From Lentiprolixibacter aurantiacus (GTDB taxonomy: Bacteria > Bacteroidota > Bacteroidia > Flavobacteriales > Flavobacteriaceae), in assembly GCF_026241225.1 (NCBI RefSeq), contig NZ_JAPFQP010000004.1, positions 558,001 through 622,000 of the forward strand: a DNA stretch of 64,000 bases. Direction: 5' to 3'. The translations under genes were made by a program, and so were the position numbers. Position 1 is the first letter of the stretch, and every line of letters starts with the position of its first letter. The notes under the pieces are model-generated. The model was given only the letters and a program-made list of their open reading frames with translations. It made no database searches and was not told where the DNA came from. Shown piece after piece: positions 9,096 through 17,594 of this stretch.

Positions 9096-9772
9096 GGGGT
9101 TGACTTGGAAACCGGCAGCACCTTTCCGTTATAGTACTGGTGCCCTGCCAGGGCAAAGTCCTGAATGTAAGCCGCCATTTCCTGGGCACTCAAAGGTGCC
9201 TGGTAGCCCGGAAATGCCTCCTCCAGCATCTCAGTTTGCACAGCTCCAAGTGCCAGGACATTAAAGGAGGGCCCCTTTTCCTTGTATTCTTCGGCCAGCA
9301 ATTCTGTTAAGGTAATCAGTGCGCCCTTGCTGCTGCTGTAGGCAGATAACCCCGGGAATTTGGCACTCCCCTGAACGCCCCCCATCGAACTGATGTTAAC
9401 AACATGGCCTCCTTGATTCATAAAGGGCAGGACCGCCCTGATCAGCCTGGCAACGCCAAAAACGTTCACTGCATAAACGGCTTCAAATTCTGATGCCGTG
9501 GTTTCCTCAAAGGGTTTATTCAGCAATAATCCGGCATTGTTGATGAGCACATCTACCTCTTTCCATTCTCCGGCTATGAACTTTATTACCTTCTCAATGT
9601 CCGATGTACTGGTGATGTCGAATGGAAAATGAGCAACGGCATCCAATTGCAGGGTAGCAACCGGATCAGGGTTTCGCGACAAGGCCAGCACCCGGTGCCC
9701 GCAATCGGCAAAGCGTTTAACCATTTCTAATCCTATACCTCTGCTGGTCCCTGTAATTATTATGTTCGCCAT
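9092..9772 (-). CDS. Short-chain dehydrogenase/reductase
   Basis: This 226-residue Rossmann-fold oxidoreductase has the cofactor loop TGTSRGIG near residue 8, NNAG in VLINNAGLLL, the catalytic Ser in VNISSMGG and the Tyr-x-x-x-Lys pair in AYSSSKGAL. It uses NAD(P)H; the substrate is unknown. Its ATG overlaps the stop of the M28 peptidase gene by 1 nt, so the two are co-transcribed. Confidence 0.85.
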   Translation of the reverse strand: MANIIITGTSRGIGLEMVKRFADCGHRVLALSRNPDPVATLQLDAVAHFPFDITSTSDIEKVIKFIAGEWKEVDVLINNAGLLLNKPFEETTASEFEAVYAVNVFGVARLIRAVLPFMNQGGHVVNISSMGGVQGSAKFPGLSAYSSSKGALITLTELLAEEYKEKGPSFNVLALGAVQTEMLEEAFPGYQAPLSAQEMAAYIQDFALAGHQYYNGKVLPVSKSTP

Positions 9773-10803
9773 TATTTCAATTTAACCGTCTGACCCGGGC
9801 TGTTGGTGAGTCCTTCAATAATAGGAATCATCTTATTTATCAGGCCCGACATATGTTTGTAGTCCAACTCCTCCGGTTCATCTGTTGCCCTGTGATAATG
9901 AGGATAATTGCTAAAGTCAAATGTACAAAACGTATGGGAGGGAATTTTGAAATTACCGTAGAAAGGGAAGTTGTCCGATCTCTCAAAGACGTTGAACTTA
10001 TCTTCATCAGGAAGATATCCAATAGGCTCATCGGATACTAGGGAGTTTGCAATTTCAGCCAGATTGGACTTGGCATAGCCGGTAATGTACATGAGGTAAT
10101 CCTCTGTTTTCATAGGAACACCTGTCATTTCAAAATTCAGCATCAGGTAAAGATTAACCCCTTCCGCCTTTAATCTTTGGGCCAGGTGGCGGGAACCCAG
10201 CAATCCTTTTTCCTCTGCACTGAACAAAGCAAAAATCAAACTGCGTTTATTGGTTTTCCCCTTACCGAAATAGCGCGATAGTTCCAGGACCGTGGCAGTA
10301 CCTGAGGCATTGTCATTGGCCCCGTTGGCAATAGAGTCTCCATTAATCACATTAACAAGACCGATATGATCATAATGTGCCCCGATAAGAATGTACTCCT
10401 TTCGCAATTCCGGGTCCTGCCCAGGAAGGAAACCCACTATATTGCAAGCAGTAGTTTTGGAATTTAAAAGGGTATCCCTATATCCTGAAAAGTAAGGTCT
10501 CAGCTCATTCTGGACAAAGAGTTTTTCTAAAAATTCTGCTGCATAATCAATTTCAAGGCTTCCGGTTTCCCTGCCTTTCATTTCATCCGAAGACAAGTAA
10601 TATACCAGCTGCTTTATGTGGGTACTATCTGTAAACATTTCCCCCTTAACCGGCCTGGCATTATTTTGCAGGACATTGTTCATTTCTGCTTTACGACCAT
10701 GTCCCAAAATAATTTCTACCACTTCTCCTTCCTTAGCCCGCTTCTGCGAAGCACAACTCAGGATTACGAGAAAGCTCAGAATCACCGTAAGATACCTGTA
10801 CAT
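9772..10803 (-). CDS. M28 family metallopeptidase, lipoprotein
   Basis: This 343-residue protein begins with a lipoprotein signal (LSFLVILSCAS, Cys at residue 17), placing it at the cell envelope. The zinc-aminopeptidase core is clear: GAHYDHIG, GANDNASGTATVLEL with the bridging Asp, FALFSAEEKGLLGS with the catalytic Glu pair, and a late metal His in YPHYHRATDEPEEL. It removes N-terminal residues from peptides. It sits between pdhC (with a terminator hairpin between) and an overlapping SDR gene. Confidence 0.88.
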   Translation of the reverse strand: MYRYLTVILSFLVILSCASQKRAKEGEVVEIILGHGRKAEMNNVLQNNARPVKGEMFTDSTHIKQLVYYLSSDEMKGRETGSLEIDYAAEFLEKLFVQNELRPYFSGYRDTLLNSKTTACNIVGFLPGQDPELRKEYILIGAHYDHIGLVNVINGDSIANGANDNASGTATVLELSRYFGKGKTNKRSLIFALFSAEEKGLLGSRHLAQRLKAEGVNLYLMLNFEMTGVPMKTEDYLMYITGYAKSNLAEIANSLVSDEPIGYLPDEDKFNVFERSDNFPFYGNFKIPSHTFCTFDFSNYPHYHRATDEPEELDYKHMSGLINKMIPIIEGLTNSPGQTVKLK

Positions 10804-10824
10804 AATAAACTACCCATTTAAAAC

Positions 10825-10858
10825 AAAAGCATCTTTTGCAGGAACAAGAGATGCTTTT
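10825..10858 (-). terminator. Rho-independent terminator after pdhC
   Basis: The arms AAAAGCATCT and AGATGCTTTT pair perfectly around a 14-nt loop and are flanked by T-rich DNA on the minus strand, 29 nt past the pdhC stop. The hairpin separates the pyruvate dehydrogenase genes from the M28 peptidase gene. Confidence 0.7.
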
Positions 10859-10886
10859 TGATTAACTTTTTTCTTAACCCTTGTGA

Positions 10887-12512
10887 TCAGGCCAGCATGG
10901 TCACCGGATTTTCCAGGTACATCCTTAGTGTCTGGAGGAACTGGGCCCCCGTGGCACCATCCACGGTACGGTGGTCGCAAGCCAGAGAAAGCTTCATGGT
11001 GTTGCCAACTACGATGTTTCCATTTTTGACAACTGGTTTTTCCACGATTGCCCCAACAGAAAGAATTGCAGAGTTCGGCTGATTGATAATTGAGGTAAAC
11101 TCCAAAATACCAAACATACCCAGGTTGGAAACCGTAAAAGTACTTCCTTCCATTTCAGCAGGTGTAAGCTTTTTGTTGCGGGCCCTGCCTGCGAGGTCTT
11201 TTACTGCAGCTCCTATCTGCGTCAGAGACATCTGGTCCGTAAAAGGGATTACCGGTACTACCAAACCATCTTCTACAGCTACAGCCACACCTATATTTAT
11301 GTGCTTATTGTACTTTGTAGTATCATTATTCCAGCTGGTATTCACTTGTGGGTGCTTCTTCAGAGCCATCGCACAGGCTTTTACTACCATATCGTTAAAT
11401 GATACTTTGGTATCAGGTATATCGTTGATTTGAGACCTGGAAGCTATAGCATTGTCCATGTCTACCTCAATCATCAGATAGTAATGGGGAGCGGTAAACT
11501 TAGATTCGCTGAGCCTGCGGGCAATTACTTTACGCATCTGAGAATTCTTAACCTCCTCTACCTGCTCTTCTCCAACCGGAAGGACTACAGAAGGTGCAAC
11601 AGGGGATGCTGCAGTTTCTGTTGATGCCGGTATTGACGGAGCTGCCGCAGCTGGAGCTTTGTAATTCTCAATATCTCTTTTGATTATCCTGCCGTGATCT
11701 CCCGTACCGGAAACAGTACTTAAATCAATACCCTTCTCTTCGGCCATTTTCCTAGCCAGGGGAGAAACGAAGAGTCGTTCGCCATTTGCAGACGGAGCCG
11801 GTACAGCCGTGGCCTGCACCTCAGCTATGGTGTCCGGGGCGGCTGCTTTATCTTCAACTTTTTCAGGGGTCGCAGCTACTGGTGCTCCGCCTGCCAATAC
11901 AGCACTGACATCCGTTCCGGCAGGGCCAATTATGGCCAGTACCTCATCTACAGGTGCTGATTCGCCTTCCCCTATTCCAATATGCAGAAGTGTTCCGGAG
12001 TAAAAAGACTCAAATTCCATGGTGGCCTTATCCGTCTCAATTTCAGCAAGGATATCTCCTTCTTCAACAGTGTCTCCGACTTTCTTCAACCAGGTCGCAA
12101 CGGTACCCTCTTCCATAGTATCACTCAGGCGGGGCATCTTAACAATTTCAACACCTTCGGGAATTTCTGCAGATGCAGCTGGTGCTGGTGCAGCTTCCCC
12201 GGCTTCCTCTGCGGGAGCCTGAGGTTTAGCTTCCTGTTTTGAGCCTCCATCAAGCAAGGCCGAAATGTCTTCCCCTTCATCGCCAATAATAGCCAGCAAA
12301 GAGTCTACGGGGGCTCCATCGCCTTCCTGTATTCCTATGTGCAAAAGCACACCCTCGTGGAAAGACTCAAATTCCATGGTGGCCTTATCAGTTTCTATCT
12401 CTGCCAGGATATCGCCCTCTTCCACTTTATCTCCAACATTCTTAAGCCATTTAGCCACGGTTCCTTCCTCCATGGTATCGCTTAGCCTGGGCATGTTGAT
12501 TATTTGCGCCAT
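10887..12512 (-). CDS. pdhC: Pyruvate dehydrogenase complex E2, dihydrolipoamide acetyltransferase
   Basis: This 541-residue enzyme transfers acetyl groups from lipoyl arms to CoA. Domains in order: two lipoyl domains (about residues 1-80 and 125-200), each with the swinging-arm Lys in ETDKATMEFESF, joined by Ala/Pro-rich linkers; an E1/E3-binding domain (FVSPLARKMAEEKGIDL, about 255-290); and a catalytic core from about residue 320 with the active-site DHRTVDGATG near the C-terminus. The two lipoyl segments are also similar at the DNA level, marking an internal duplication. It starts 4 nt after pdhA ends. E1-beta and E3 are not in the window. Confidence 0.95.
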   Translation of the reverse strand: MAQIINMPRLSDTMEEGTVAKWLKNVGDKVEEGDILAEIETDKATMEFESFHEGVLLHIGIQEGDGAPVDSLLAIIGDEGEDISALLDGGSKQEAKPQAPAEEAGEAAPAPAASAEIPEGVEIVKMPRLSDTMEEGTVATWLKKVGDTVEEGDILAEIETDKATMEFESFYSGTLLHIGIGEGESAPVDEVLAIIGPAGTDVSAVLAGGAPVAATPEKVEDKAAAPDTIAEVQATAVPAPSANGERLFVSPLARKMAEEKGIDLSTVSGTGDHGRIIKRDIENYKAPAAAAPSIPASTETAASPVAPSVVLPVGEEQVEEVKNSQMRKVIARRLSESKFTAPHYYLMIEVDMDNAIASRSQINDIPDTKVSFNDMVVKACAMALKKHPQVNTSWNNDTTKYNKHINIGVAVAVEDGLVVPVIPFTDQMSLTQIGAAVKDLAGRARNKKLTPAEMEGSTFTVSNLGMFGILEFTSIINQPNSAILSVGAIVEKPVVKNGNIVVGNTMKLSLACDHRTVDGATGAQFLQTLRMYLENPVTMLA

Positions 12513-12516
12513 TTGT

Positions 12517-13515
12517 CTATAATTTATGTGGTAAGAAAGGATAGTCCTCCTGTTCGTAAACTACGTCGTACAATTGCTCTACAGGAGGATAGGCAGATTC
12601 TTCTGCAAACTGTTCACATTCCTTGACCTTATCCTTTACGCGTTTGTCTATTTCCTTAATTTCTTCTTCGGTGGCATATTTCTTATCCAGGAGCACCTCT
12701 TTAACCTGTGTAATTGGGTCAATTTTTTTGTATTCCTCTACTTCTTCTTTAGTCCTGTAGTGCTGTGCATCCGACATAGAGTGCCCTCGGTAGCGATAGG
12801 TTTTCATCTCGAGGAAAGTTGGTCCTCCCCCACTGCGTGCCCGCTCAATTGCCTTGCTCATCTCCTGTGCTACTTTTTTTGGATCCATTCCGTCAACGGG
12901 GGCAGAAGGCATTTCATATCCCAGGCCAAGTTTCCAGATTTCTTCATGGTGCGCCGTACGGGCAACAGAAGTTCCCATAGCATAACCATTGTTTTCGCAC
13001 ACGAAAACTACAGGCAATTGCCAGAGCATAGCCAGGTTGAAGGTTTCGTGCAAACTTCCCTGCCGCACGGCACCATCTCCCATATAACACAAGGTCACAG
13101 AATCTCGTTTAAAATATTTATCAGCAAAGGCCAGTCCTGCTCCGAGGGGGATCTGACCCCCTACAATACCGTGACCGCCATAGAAGCGATGTTCTTTATT
13201 GAAAATATGCATTGACCCACCCATACCCTTGGAGGTACCGGTAACCTTTCCATACAACTCTGCCATAACCCTTCTGGGGTCCACACCCATTCCTATGGGC
13301 TGCACGTGGTTCCGGTAAGCCGTAATCATTCTGTCCTTGGTAAGATCCATGGCGTGAAGTGCACCAGCTAAAACTGCCTCCTGACCATTGTAAAGATGCA
13401 GGAAACCGCGAACCTTCTGCTGAATATAAACTGCTGCAAGCTTGTCTTCAAACTTTCTCCAGAACAGCATATCCTCATACCATTTCAGATAAACCTCTTT
13501 AGTTATTTTCTCCAT
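12517..13515 (-). CDS. pdhA: Pyruvate dehydrogenase E1 component, alpha subunit
   Basis: This 332-residue thiamine-diphosphate enzyme subunit decarboxylates pyruvate. It shows the ThDP motif from MGDGAVRQGSLHE to CENNGYAMGT, the phosphorylation-loop equivalent YRYRGHSMSD and GGHGIVGGQIPLGAG. The separate alpha subunit implies a pdhB gene elsewhere. It is followed 4 nt later by pdhC. The pair next to cdd and porV is the arrangement I know from Flavobacteriia. Confidence 0.95.
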   Translation of the reverse strand: MEKITKEVYLKWYEDMLFWRKFEDKLAAVYIQQKVRGFLHLYNGQEAVLAGALHAMDLTKDRMITAYRNHVQPIGMGVDPRRVMAELYGKVTGTSKGMGGSMHIFNKEHRFYGGHGIVGGQIPLGAGLAFADKYFKRDSVTLCYMGDGAVRQGSLHETFNLAMLWQLPVVFVCENNGYAMGTSVARTAHHEEIWKLGLGYEMPSAPVDGMDPKKVAQEMSKAIERARSGGGPTFLEMKTYRYRGHSMSDAQHYRTKEEVEEYKKIDPITQVKEVLLDKKYATEEEIKEIDKRVKDKVKECEQFAEESAYPPVEQLYDVVYEQEDYPFLPHKL

Positions 13516-13686
13516 GAATCAGGTTTCTTTTGATTTTAGCATTCCCGGGGAGCAATAGGTTTGCCCCCAAAAATGGAAAACAAAAATACACATTAAATCC
13601 ATTGAGAAAAAGAAATGCCGAAAAAGGGGAAATAGAAAGTAACCGGGTTTACTGCTGTTCTTTCAGGAATACCGTAGCAAAGGTGA

Positions 13687-14172
13687 TCATCCCAGAAAAT
13701 CATTGTTGAAAGCCAGTGGCAATAAAGTTTCTATTGACCTGCATTTGAATACCCTTCCGTCACTGCCCATCATCAAAATACTGATGGGTTTTTGCTGTTT
13801 GCTTTCGTACTCATAAATGGCCTGCCTGCAGTTGCCGCATGGCGCTGCCGGTTTTCCTGAATCCGATTTCTCGGGGGCAGCTACTATGGCTATTGATTTA
13901 ACTGTTACTCCGGGGTTACTGGCACCAGCCTGAAAGATCGCTACCCGTTCCGCGCATAATCCTGAAGGAAAAGAGGCATTCTCCTGGTTGCTGCCAATAA
14001 TAATTGCACCGTTCTCCAGCTGAACTGCGGCACCCACTTTGAATCGGGAATAAGGGGCATAGGCGTCCTCCCTTGCCTCACTTGCCCTCTTTAGCAGTAG
14101 CTGCTCCTCGGGGCTGAGTTCTCCAACATCATGGTAAATGTTGATTTCGCTTACAATGCTTTTCTTTTCCAT
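13687..14172 (-). CDS. cdd: Cytidine deaminase
   Basis: This 161-residue enzyme deaminates cytidine and deoxycytidine for pyrimidine salvage. The zinc site is visible as CAERVAIF (Cys ligand and catalytic Glu) and PCGNCRQ (two Cys ligands), with YAPYSRFKVGAAV upstream, as in the homotetrameric class. It lies between porV and pdhA on the same strand. A gap of 171 nt separates it from pdhA and 87 nt, with a hairpin, from porV. Confidence 0.93.
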   Translation of the reverse strand: MEKKSIVSEINIYHDVGELSPEEQLLLKRASEAREDAYAPYSRFKVGAAVQLENGAIIIGSNQENASFPSGLCAERVAIFQAGASNPGVTVKSIAIVAAPEKSDSGKPAAPCGNCRQAIYEYESKQQKPISILMMGSDGRVFKCRSIETLLPLAFNNDFLG

Positions 14173-14200
14173 ATTGGTATTGCAATGAGTGTAAAAATAA

Positions 14201-14226
14201 GAAAACCTGCCGTGAAGCAGGTTTTT
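14201..14226 (-). terminator. Terminator hairpin after porV
   Basis: AACCTGC and GCAGGTT pair around a short loop and are flanked by A and T runs, so the hairpin can act on either strand. It lies 34 nt past the porV stop and upstream of cdd on the minus strand. Confidence 0.65.
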
Positions 14227-14259
14227 CCTATTTATGGATTGGTTGTCTTTTTATTTTAC

Positions 14260-15417
14260 TTAATCATTGATAAACTCCTGTCCCAGATTGAAAGTAAGGG
14301 AAAACCTCAAGGTGTTTTCAAGTGGATTTCGCACCTGAGAAGTTGAGAACAGGTAAGAAAGGTCTATCTGTGCTGCCTTGAACTTAAAGCCAGCACCCAG
14401 GGTAAAAAACTTCCTGGATCCTTTTTCCTCGCTCTCGTTGAAATAACCTGTACGAACCATAAAAGCATTCTGGTAACTGTACTCAGCACCAAGCGCCCAG
14501 GTAACCTCTTTTAACTCTTCACCAAACCCATCCGGGGCATCTCCAAAGGATGAAAAAATACCTTCAAAGAAAGTTTGCTCCTGGTACTCTGCATTGTCAT
14601 CTGCATCGATATCTCCATCTCCGTCAAAATCCTTGGGGGTAGGAACAAGTAATTTGTTGAATTCTGCCGTGAGTGCGAGCGTATTGTCTGCATCAAAGAT
14701 GAAATCAAAACCACCTCCAAATCGCAAGTTGGTGGGGATGAAATTTTCCTGTCCACCATCATCATATTTGATCTTACCGCCGAGGTTAGACAAATTAAAT
14801 CCGGCCCTCCACCGTCCACTAAAACTGTTATATGCTATCTCCCGAGAACGGTAATAACCCGCAACATCGACAGCAAAAGTGCTTGAGGCCTGGGAATCCA
14901 CATCGCCGGCATCCTGAAGTTTCAGGTTGGACCTGATAAACCGGCCGCCCACGGCCATGGAAAAAGTCGGACTTAATTTAAGGGCATAGGAACCGTCTAA
15001 TGCCAGTTCATTGGGCTTAGCAATCCTGGGCTCATCATTAGCAAACTGACGAAATTCAATTTCACCCAGTGTAAAATACCTCAAACTGAAGGCGAAGGCG
15101 CTCTGGTCATTGATCTTATTGTAGAAGTTAGCACCCAGAAGGGAAATATCTGTGATAATACTTTCCAGGTATGGTGTATAGCTCACACCGATTCCCATTT
15201 GTTGTTCGGCAAAAGCGAATTTGGCAGGGTTCCATTGCTGACTAAATGCATCTACAGAAGTAGCCACACCCATATCACCCATACCAGCAGCCCTGGCATC
15301 GGCAGCAATCGTAAGAAAGGGTACTGCTGTGGTGATAACTCTTCTATCTTCCTGGGCAACAGCCTTGTAAACTAGAAAAAAGAGGAGTAGCAATGATAAT
15401 TTTTTCATCCTGTTCAT
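14260..15417 (-). CDS. porV: Type IX secretion outer membrane protein PorV (LptO)
   Basis: The protein is a FadL-like outer membrane beta barrel that shuttles C-terminal-signal proteins from the T9SS translocon to the attachment complex. A signal peptide ending at VAQ is followed by the PorV hallmark VPFLTIAADARAAGMGDMG and then WNPAKFAF. The C-terminus is a strand ending in aromatic/hydrophobic alternation (NTLRFSLTFNLGQ). The start is ATG at 15417 or 15408; a TTG at 15423 is less likely. In other Flavobacteriia the porU protease gene lies directly upstream; here the next gene upstream is the divergent gldJ with no porU. Confidence 0.92.
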   Translation of the reverse strand: MNRMKKLSLLLLFFLVYKAVAQEDRRVITTAVPFLTIAADARAAGMGDMGVATSVDAFSQQWNPAKFAFAEQQMGIGVSYTPYLESIITDISLLGANFYNKINDQSAFAFSLRYFTLGEIEFRQFANDEPRIAKPNELALDGSYALKLSPTFSMAVGGRFIRSNLKLQDAGDVDSQASSTFAVDVAGYYRSREIAYNSFSGRWRAGFNLSNLGGKIKYDDGGQENFIPTNLRFGGGFDFIFDADNTLALTAEFNKLLVPTPKDFDGDGDIDADDNAEYQEQTFFEGIFSSFGDAPDGFGEELKEVTWALGAEYSYQNAFMVRTGYFNESEEKGSRKFFTLGAGFKFKAAQIDLSYLFSTSQVRNPLENTLRFSLTFNLGQEFIND

Positions 15418-15423
15418 ATGCAA

Positions 15424-15864
15424 AATTTCTTGTATATAGACTATATGGTATAAAACAACAGAACGGAGCTCTTCCGTACTTATTGTTTGAAACTACTGCC
15501 TAATCATATATTATTCCGGATAAAACCTAAAAATCAGGAAAATACTTAAATCCCAATTAACCGGATTCCCTCTCTACCCCTTATAAATACATAGATCTTA
15601 GTCTCATAAATTCAGGTTTGGCAGACCTAAGAGCGGTGTTTCAGGCGGCCAACAGGAAAAAGCCATATACTATTCCGGCAAAGCCTGCGTTATCAATTTG
15701 TCGAAAACTACCGAAAAACCGGGCTGCTGGAAAGCCGCAAAAAAAATTCGGGGCTGTAAAATATTATGGGTAAATGCTCGTTCTATTAGCCAAAAGCGAC
15801 ACTTAATCTATCTAAAACCACAAACCGACAAGTGCGGTTTGACTATGTAAAGTCCTAAATACAG
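15424..15864. other. Intergenic region between porV and gldJ, no coding sequence seen
   Basis: About 440 nt separate the divergent porV and gldJ genes. I see no open frame of useful length on either strand and no similarity to a peptidase. The right end holds a perfect inverted repeat (15821-15841). Both gene promoters must lie here, but I could not pick convincing -7 elements. In relatives this is where porU (over 1,000 codons) sits. Confidence 0.7.
15821..15841. repeat. Perfect inverted repeat upstream of gldJ
   Basis: CAAACCG and CGGTTTG form a 7-bp perfect palindromic stem with a 7-nt loop, ending 23 nt before the gldJ ATG. It could be an operator or an RNA hairpin in the gldJ leader. 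No T run follows, so it is not a terminator. Confidence 0.5.
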
Positions 15865-17529
15865 ATGAAAAAACAAATGACCAGGGTTTTTCTTTCATTA
15901 ACCGTAATTGCGGGAGCCCTAAGCCTTAACAGCTGTAAAAAGTCATCGAGTTCCAAGAATATCTCTCGGGCTACTGGCTGGAAGATCAATGCCAAGGAAG
16001 GAGGATTCCAGTACAATTCCGATTTTAAGGAACAGGAAACTGCCCCAGGCCTCGTATTTGTTGAAGGAGGTACGTTCACCAAAGGAAAGGTGCAGGATGA
16101 CGTGATGCATGACTGGAATAATACCCCAACCACGCAGCACGTACAATCTTTCTACATGGATGAAACGGAGGTTACCAATGTAATGTATCTGGAGTACCTG
16201 GACTACCTTAAAGCAGTATACCCACCGGAAAATCCTAAATATGCCAATATCTATAAGGGAGCCCTTCCTGATACCTTGGTATGGAGAAACCGTCTAGGGT
16301 TTAATGAAACCATGACCAACAATTACCTGCGCCACCCGGCTTATGCTGAGTATCCTGTGGTTGGTGTGAACTGGGTACAGGCCGTTGAGTTTGCCGAATG
16401 GCGTACAGACCGTGTTAATGAGGCTTTGCTTGAGCGCGAAGGATACCTGGATTCAGAAGCAAAATACAAGCCCCTGACTGGTGAAAGCTCAGGAACCTTC
16501 AGCACAGAAGCGTACCTGAACAGGCCGGAATCGGTATACGGTGGCGAAATTGATTCTCTTCAAGGTAAGCAAAAGCGGGATTCTGTATCCGTTTTCGCCA
16601 AAAGAAGCTCCGGTATCATCATGCCCGAATATCGTTTACCTACAGAAACAGAATGGGAATATGCCGCTCAGGCCCTCGTAGGTACCCGTGAGTATAATAA
16701 CTACAGGGGAAGGAAGAAATACCCTTGGGAAGGCGATTACACTCGTAATGGCCAGCGTGTAGGTCGTGGCGACCAGTTGGCCAACTTTAAGCAAGGTAAA
16801 GGAGACTACGGCGGAATTGCCGGATGGTCTGACGATGGTGCCGATATTACTGCAGAAGTTAAGTCGTACAAACCAAACGACCACGGATTATACGATATGG
16901 CCGGTAATGTGGCGGAATGGGTTGCTGATGTATACCGACCTATAGTTGATGATGAAATCTCTGACTTCAATTATTACCGTGGTAATGTTTTCATGAAGAC
17001 GGCTATCGATAAGGATGGTAAGGTCAAGATCCTGGAAGACAATATTGTTTACGATACTCTTCCTACAGGAAAAGTAGTTGCCGTGAATCTGCCTGGAGAG
17101 ATCAAAATGGTGCCTGTAGATGAACAGGAAACCTATTTGAGAACCAATTTCTCTGATAGCGACAACAGGGCTTACAGGGATGGTGACCCGGGATCATCAA
17201 GATTCTTTGATCGCTTCAGCGATGAGGATGATGAAAGTCAAAGGAAGATGTATAATGCTCCCAAACACAAAGTGGAAAGAGATTCTGCCGGTAATCTGGT
17301 ACGTCAGTACGACACCGACAACTACCGTACTTCGCTAATCAATGATGAAGTTCGTGTGTACAAAGGTGGTTCCTGGAGAGACCGTGCCTACTGGTTAGAT
17401 CCTGCACAAAGAAGATATTTGCCTCAATACATGGCCACTGACTATATCGGTTTCCGATGTGCCATGTCAAGGGTTGGTTCCAAATCCAAGACCAAGAACA
17501 AGACCGTAAGAGGTAAAAAAGCTAGGTAA
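15865..17529 (+). CDS. gldJ: Gliding motility lipoprotein GldJ
   Basis: This 554-residue lipoprotein (lipobox in ALSLNSC, Cys at residue 24) has a formylglycine-generating-enzyme/sulfatase-modifying fold: GLVFVEGGTFTKG, MDETEVTNVMYLEYLDYL, YRLPTETEWEYAA, DMAGNVAEWVADVY and VYKGGSWRDRAYW. GldJ is required for gliding and for type IX secretion and forms periplasmic ring or helical structures with GldK and GldN. The family has no known FGE catalysis. A basic tail (SKSKTKNKTVRGKKAR) ends the protein. A strong terminator follows, then murF. Confidence 0.95.
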   Translation: MKKQMTRVFLSLTVIAGALSLNSCKKSSSSKNISRATGWKINAKEGGFQYNSDFKEQETAPGLVFVEGGTFTKGKVQDDVMHDWNNTPTTQHVQSFYMDETEVTNVMYLEYLDYLKAVYPPENPKYANIYKGALPDTLVWRNRLGFNETMTNNYLRHPAYAEYPVVGVNWVQAVEFAEWRTDRVNEALLEREGYLDSEAKYKPLTGESSGTFSTEAYLNRPESVYGGEIDSLQGKQKRDSVSVFAKRSSGIIMPEYRLPTETEWEYAAQALVGTREYNNYRGRKKYPWEGDYTRNGQRVGRGDQLANFKQGKGDYGGIAGWSDDGADITAEVKSYKPNDHGLYDMAGNVAEWVADVYRPIVDDEISDFNYYRGNVFMKTAIDKDGKVKILEDNIVYDTLPTGKVVAVNLPGEIKMVPVDEQETYLRTNFSDSDNRAYRDGDPGSSRFFDRFSDEDDESQRKMYNAPKHKVERDSAGNLVRQYDTDNYRTSLINDEVRVYKGGSWRDRAYWLDPAQRRYLPQYMATDYIGFRCAMSRVGSKSKTKNKTVRGKKAR

Positions 17530-17551
17530 TATTTTAAGCAAAGTGTTATTG

Positions 17552-17583
17552 GCCCCGACACCTAAGGTATCGGGGCTTTTTTT
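17552..17583 (+). terminator. Rho-independent terminator after gldJ
   Basis: GCCCCGA and TCGGGGC pair perfectly around 11 nt and are followed directly by seven Ts. It begins 22 nt past the gldJ stop and 12 nt before the murF start, so murF needs its own promoter or read-through. Confidence 0.88.
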
Positions 17584-17594
17584 ATCTTTGATGC

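Noticed and set aside
15855-16146. Minus-strand open frames under the gldJ 5' end, as possible porU remains
   Set aside because: They are antisense shadows of gldJ; the peptides show no peptidase motif.
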